From positions 1-62,004 of the forward strand of contig JAFDWN010000052.1 in NCBI GenBank assembly GCA_018268465.1: a stretch of DNA of 62,004 bases, given 5' to 3'. Numbering within the stretch: position 1 is the first letter of the stretch; each line of letters opens with the position of its first letter. Position numbers and translations under genes: made by a program. Source of the DNA: Actinomycetota bacterium. GTDB taxonomy: Bacteria > Actinomycetota > Actinomycetes > Mycobacteriales > Mycobacteriaceae. Shown here in pieces: positions 60,753 to 62,004 of this stretch. The notes below the pieces were generated by a model, which saw nothing but the letters and a program-made list of their open reading frames with translations, searched no databases and was not told the DNA's origin.

Positions 60753-61273
60753 TCACTCATTCCGCCGCAGAACAAGCCCTCACAATAGGTCTCGGCTCCG
60801 ACAAGGCCACCGGCCAATACGACCCAAACCGTCACAGTGACTAAACGCGAGGGTGGCGGTGATGCCATCATTGACCGCTCAGGGCCCGGGCAGACGCACT
60901 GCTTGAACAAGCCCTCGATGTTGACTATGCCAAACTGGCCTTTTGCTGAGCTCTCTGCTGACGCGGATAGGCGTGCCGCCCGGGACCGCCATGCGCAAAG
61001 GATCCACGACAGTAATGAGGGCGGAGCATAACCGCCACACGAGGGGCCTAATGGAGAAACCCCGACCCGACTAATACGTCACAGTGACGAATTGGCCGGG
61101 CCCGGCGGACTTAACGACCGAGGACGGCACGGGGCGAACCTCGGGCGGAAGCTGATCACGCCACCGGCGCGAAAGCGTCACGAGATGCGACATCCAGTAG
61201 GCGAAGGAGTGGAAAGGATCATGCGCTGGTTCTCGAACGAGTGAAAAAGTCGGAGATCAACTGCAAAACGACA
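60753..61273. other. Right end of the insertion, non-coding with repeated palindrome
   Basis: No supported gene. The palindromic 12-mer CGTCACAGTGAC occurs at 60830-60841 and again at 61077-61088, the second extended to CGTCACAGTGACG. The segment ends in CAACTGCAAAACGACA, the right inverted end. Paired palindromes near one end of a transposon could be a resolution or transposase-binding site. The right end also supplies a GTG at 61241 in frame with the dapD remnant. Confidence 0.5.
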
Positions 61274-61278
61274 GCCAT
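61274..61278. repeat. Target-site duplication GCCAT, right copy
   Basis: GCCAT follows CTGCAAAACGACA directly and continues into the dapD coding sequence (TTCTGCTGTTC after GCCA). It pairs with 40162-40166. Confidence 0.88.
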
Positions 61279-61918
61279 TCTGCTGTTCTTTCAGCAGACG
61301 CAGCTGGTTGCCTCTGAGTTCGGGCCGTTCACCTATGTCGACAAGATCCCACTCAAGTCGGACTTCGCTGCTCGCGGCGTTCGTGTGGTGCCCGGCGCAT
61401 CAGCACGCTGGGGAAGCTTTCAGGCCCCTGGCGTGGTCCTAATGCCCAGCTACGTGAACATCGGCGCCTTCGTAGACGCCAACACGATGGTCGACACCTG
61501 GGCCACGGTTGGATCGTGCGCCCAGATCGGGAAGAACGTCCACCTCTCCGGTGGAGTCGGTATCGGCGGCGTGCTCGAACCACCCATGGCGCACCCGGTG
61601 ATCATCGAAGATGACGTGTTGATCGGAAGTCGGGCGATGATCACCAATGGGGCGCGCTTCGGTGCCGGAGCGGTCATCGGTTCGGGCGTCATTCTCAATG
61701 ATTCGATCCCGGTGATCGACGCCGAAACCGGCCAGGAGGTCAGCCGCGGCATCGTGCCGCCGTGGACGGTGACGGTCTTCGCCACCCGCGCCCGCGACTT
61801 CACCGGCGGCACCTATGGCCTGCCGTGCGCATTGATCATCAAAAAGCTCAACCCAGGCGAACGCCACAGCAAAGCCGCTATCAACGAGGTGCTCCGAACC
61901 CACGGTATCGCGCTATAG
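61279..61918 (+). pseudogene. dapD: dapD 3' part, separated from its start
   Basis: This is the remaining 213 codons of tetrahydrodipicolinate N-succinyltransferase, with the left-handed beta-helix of hexapeptide repeats: MPSYVNIGAFVDANTMVDTW, ATVGSCAQIGKNVHLSGGVG, IGGVLEP, VIIEDDVLIGSRAMITNG, and the end ALIIKKLNPGERHSKAAINE. The frame is intact to the stop. A GTG at 61241 inside the insertion could restart translation and give a protein of 225 residues that lacks the N-terminal domain but keeps the whole catalytic helix. Activity of such a product is uncertain. Confidence 0.92.
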
Positions 61919-61975
61919 CGAGACCCTGGCGATCCCACCATGAGCCGGAACTTGACACATAAAACCATCGGAGGT

Positions 61976-61999
61976 CTAAACCTGAATCCACCGATGAAT
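61976..61999. repeat. 24-bp inverted repeat, right window end
   Basis: Exact reverse complement of bases 1-24, 58 bases after the dapD stop. Five more bases (TGCCT) follow to the end of the window and have no counterpart at the left end because the window starts there. Confidence 0.8.
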
Positions 62000-62004
62000 T
62001 GCCT

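Larger units (their letters stand above)
40167..61273. mobile_element. 21.1-kb transposon-like insertion in dapD
   Basis: The insert is 21,107 bases long. It begins TGTCGCTTTACAG and ends CTGCAAAACGACA, whose reverse complement TGTCGTTTTGCAG matches the left end at 11 of 13 positions. It is flanked by a 5-bp duplication and splits a gene that is restored by precise removal. Ends opening with TGTC and 5-bp duplications are known for the Tn5053/Tn402 and Tn7 groups. No transposase, resolvase or TniQ/TnsD-like gene is visible inside, so it would be moved in trans or has lost its own genes. Cargo: about 22 genes of oxidative metabolism. Confidence 0.85.

Noticed and set aside
60272-60910. 212-residue minus-strand gene at the right end of the insertion
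   Set aside because: The alternative frame (60255-60752) has a steadier protein-like composition; this one shifts between Ser/Pro/Arg-rich segments.
60837-61031. 64-residue plus-strand gene
   Set aside because: No ribosome site, no partner gene and no family resemblance; it spans the palindrome region.

Overview
The window is high-GC DNA from a mycobacterium, most likely a non-tuberculous species. About 34 kb of it (roughly 1.6-35.5 kb) is the secretion and transfer core of a conjugative plasmid of the type first described for pRAW. A plasmid-type ESX (type VII) cluster and a type IV transfer cluster lie head to tail on one strand. No replication, partition or relaxase gene is visible, so this is a piece of a larger replicon. 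The two ends of the window carry the same 24-bp sequence in inverted orientation, which suggests that copies of one repeated element bound the assembled piece.

Layout: 0.4-1.7 kb, a TnpB-type element that has replaced the 5' end of a membrane-protein gene. 2.3-5.4 kb, two ESX-associated proteins. 5.5-21.3 kb, the type VII machine in the order eccC, PE, PPE, esxB-like, esxA-like, espG, eccB, espI-like, eccD, mycP, eccE, followed by a small extra FtsK/EccC-like ATPase. 22.2-33.4 kb, the transfer apparatus: a VirD4-like coupling protein, several membrane proteins, a TcpC/VirB8-like protein, small VirB2/VirB3-like proteins, VirB4 and a VirB6-like channel protein. 33.4-35.5 kb, eccA and an EspR-like DNA-binding protein. 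Nine transcription units or sub-units of this core share one promoter architecture: a box close to GAAAWTWGYGCMSGR, then TANNNT 27 bases (once 26) from the central GYGC. Six of these place the start codon 12-13 bases after the first base of TANNNT, which predicts leaderless mRNAs. This looks like a regulon joining type VII and type IV secretion.

35.5-40.2 kb is an accessory stretch: a helicase-associated-domain mini-protein, a frameshifted methyltransferase-like gene, an HxlR regulator divergent from a short-chain dehydrogenase (SDR), a GNAT acetyltransferase and an IS110-family recombinase gene.

The most striking feature begins at 40167. A gene for tetrahydrodipicolinate N-succinyltransferase (dapD) is cut after codon 64. 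Its remaining 640 bases lie 21 kb away at 61279-61918. The intervening 21,107 bases are bordered by the 5-bp duplication GCCAT and by imperfect inverted ends TGTCGCTTTACAG / TGTCGTTTTGCAG. Removing the insert and one GCCAT restores an uninterrupted 277-codon gene. The insert therefore behaves like a transposon with Tn5053/Tn7-like ends, yet I see no transposase in it. Its cargo is a catabolic or biosynthetic island: two cytochromes P450, a ferredoxin, a TauD-like dioxygenase, a KshA-like Rieske oxygenase, six SDRs, two F420/flavin LLM oxidoreductases, an enoyl-CoA hydratase-like protein, a carboxymuconolactone-decarboxylase-like protein, an SMP-30 lactonase, and an adjacent LuxE-like/LuxC-like pair that could reduce a carboxylic acid to an aldehyde. 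Two TetR regulators and several palindromic sites suggest inducible control. The substrate cannot be read from the sequence.
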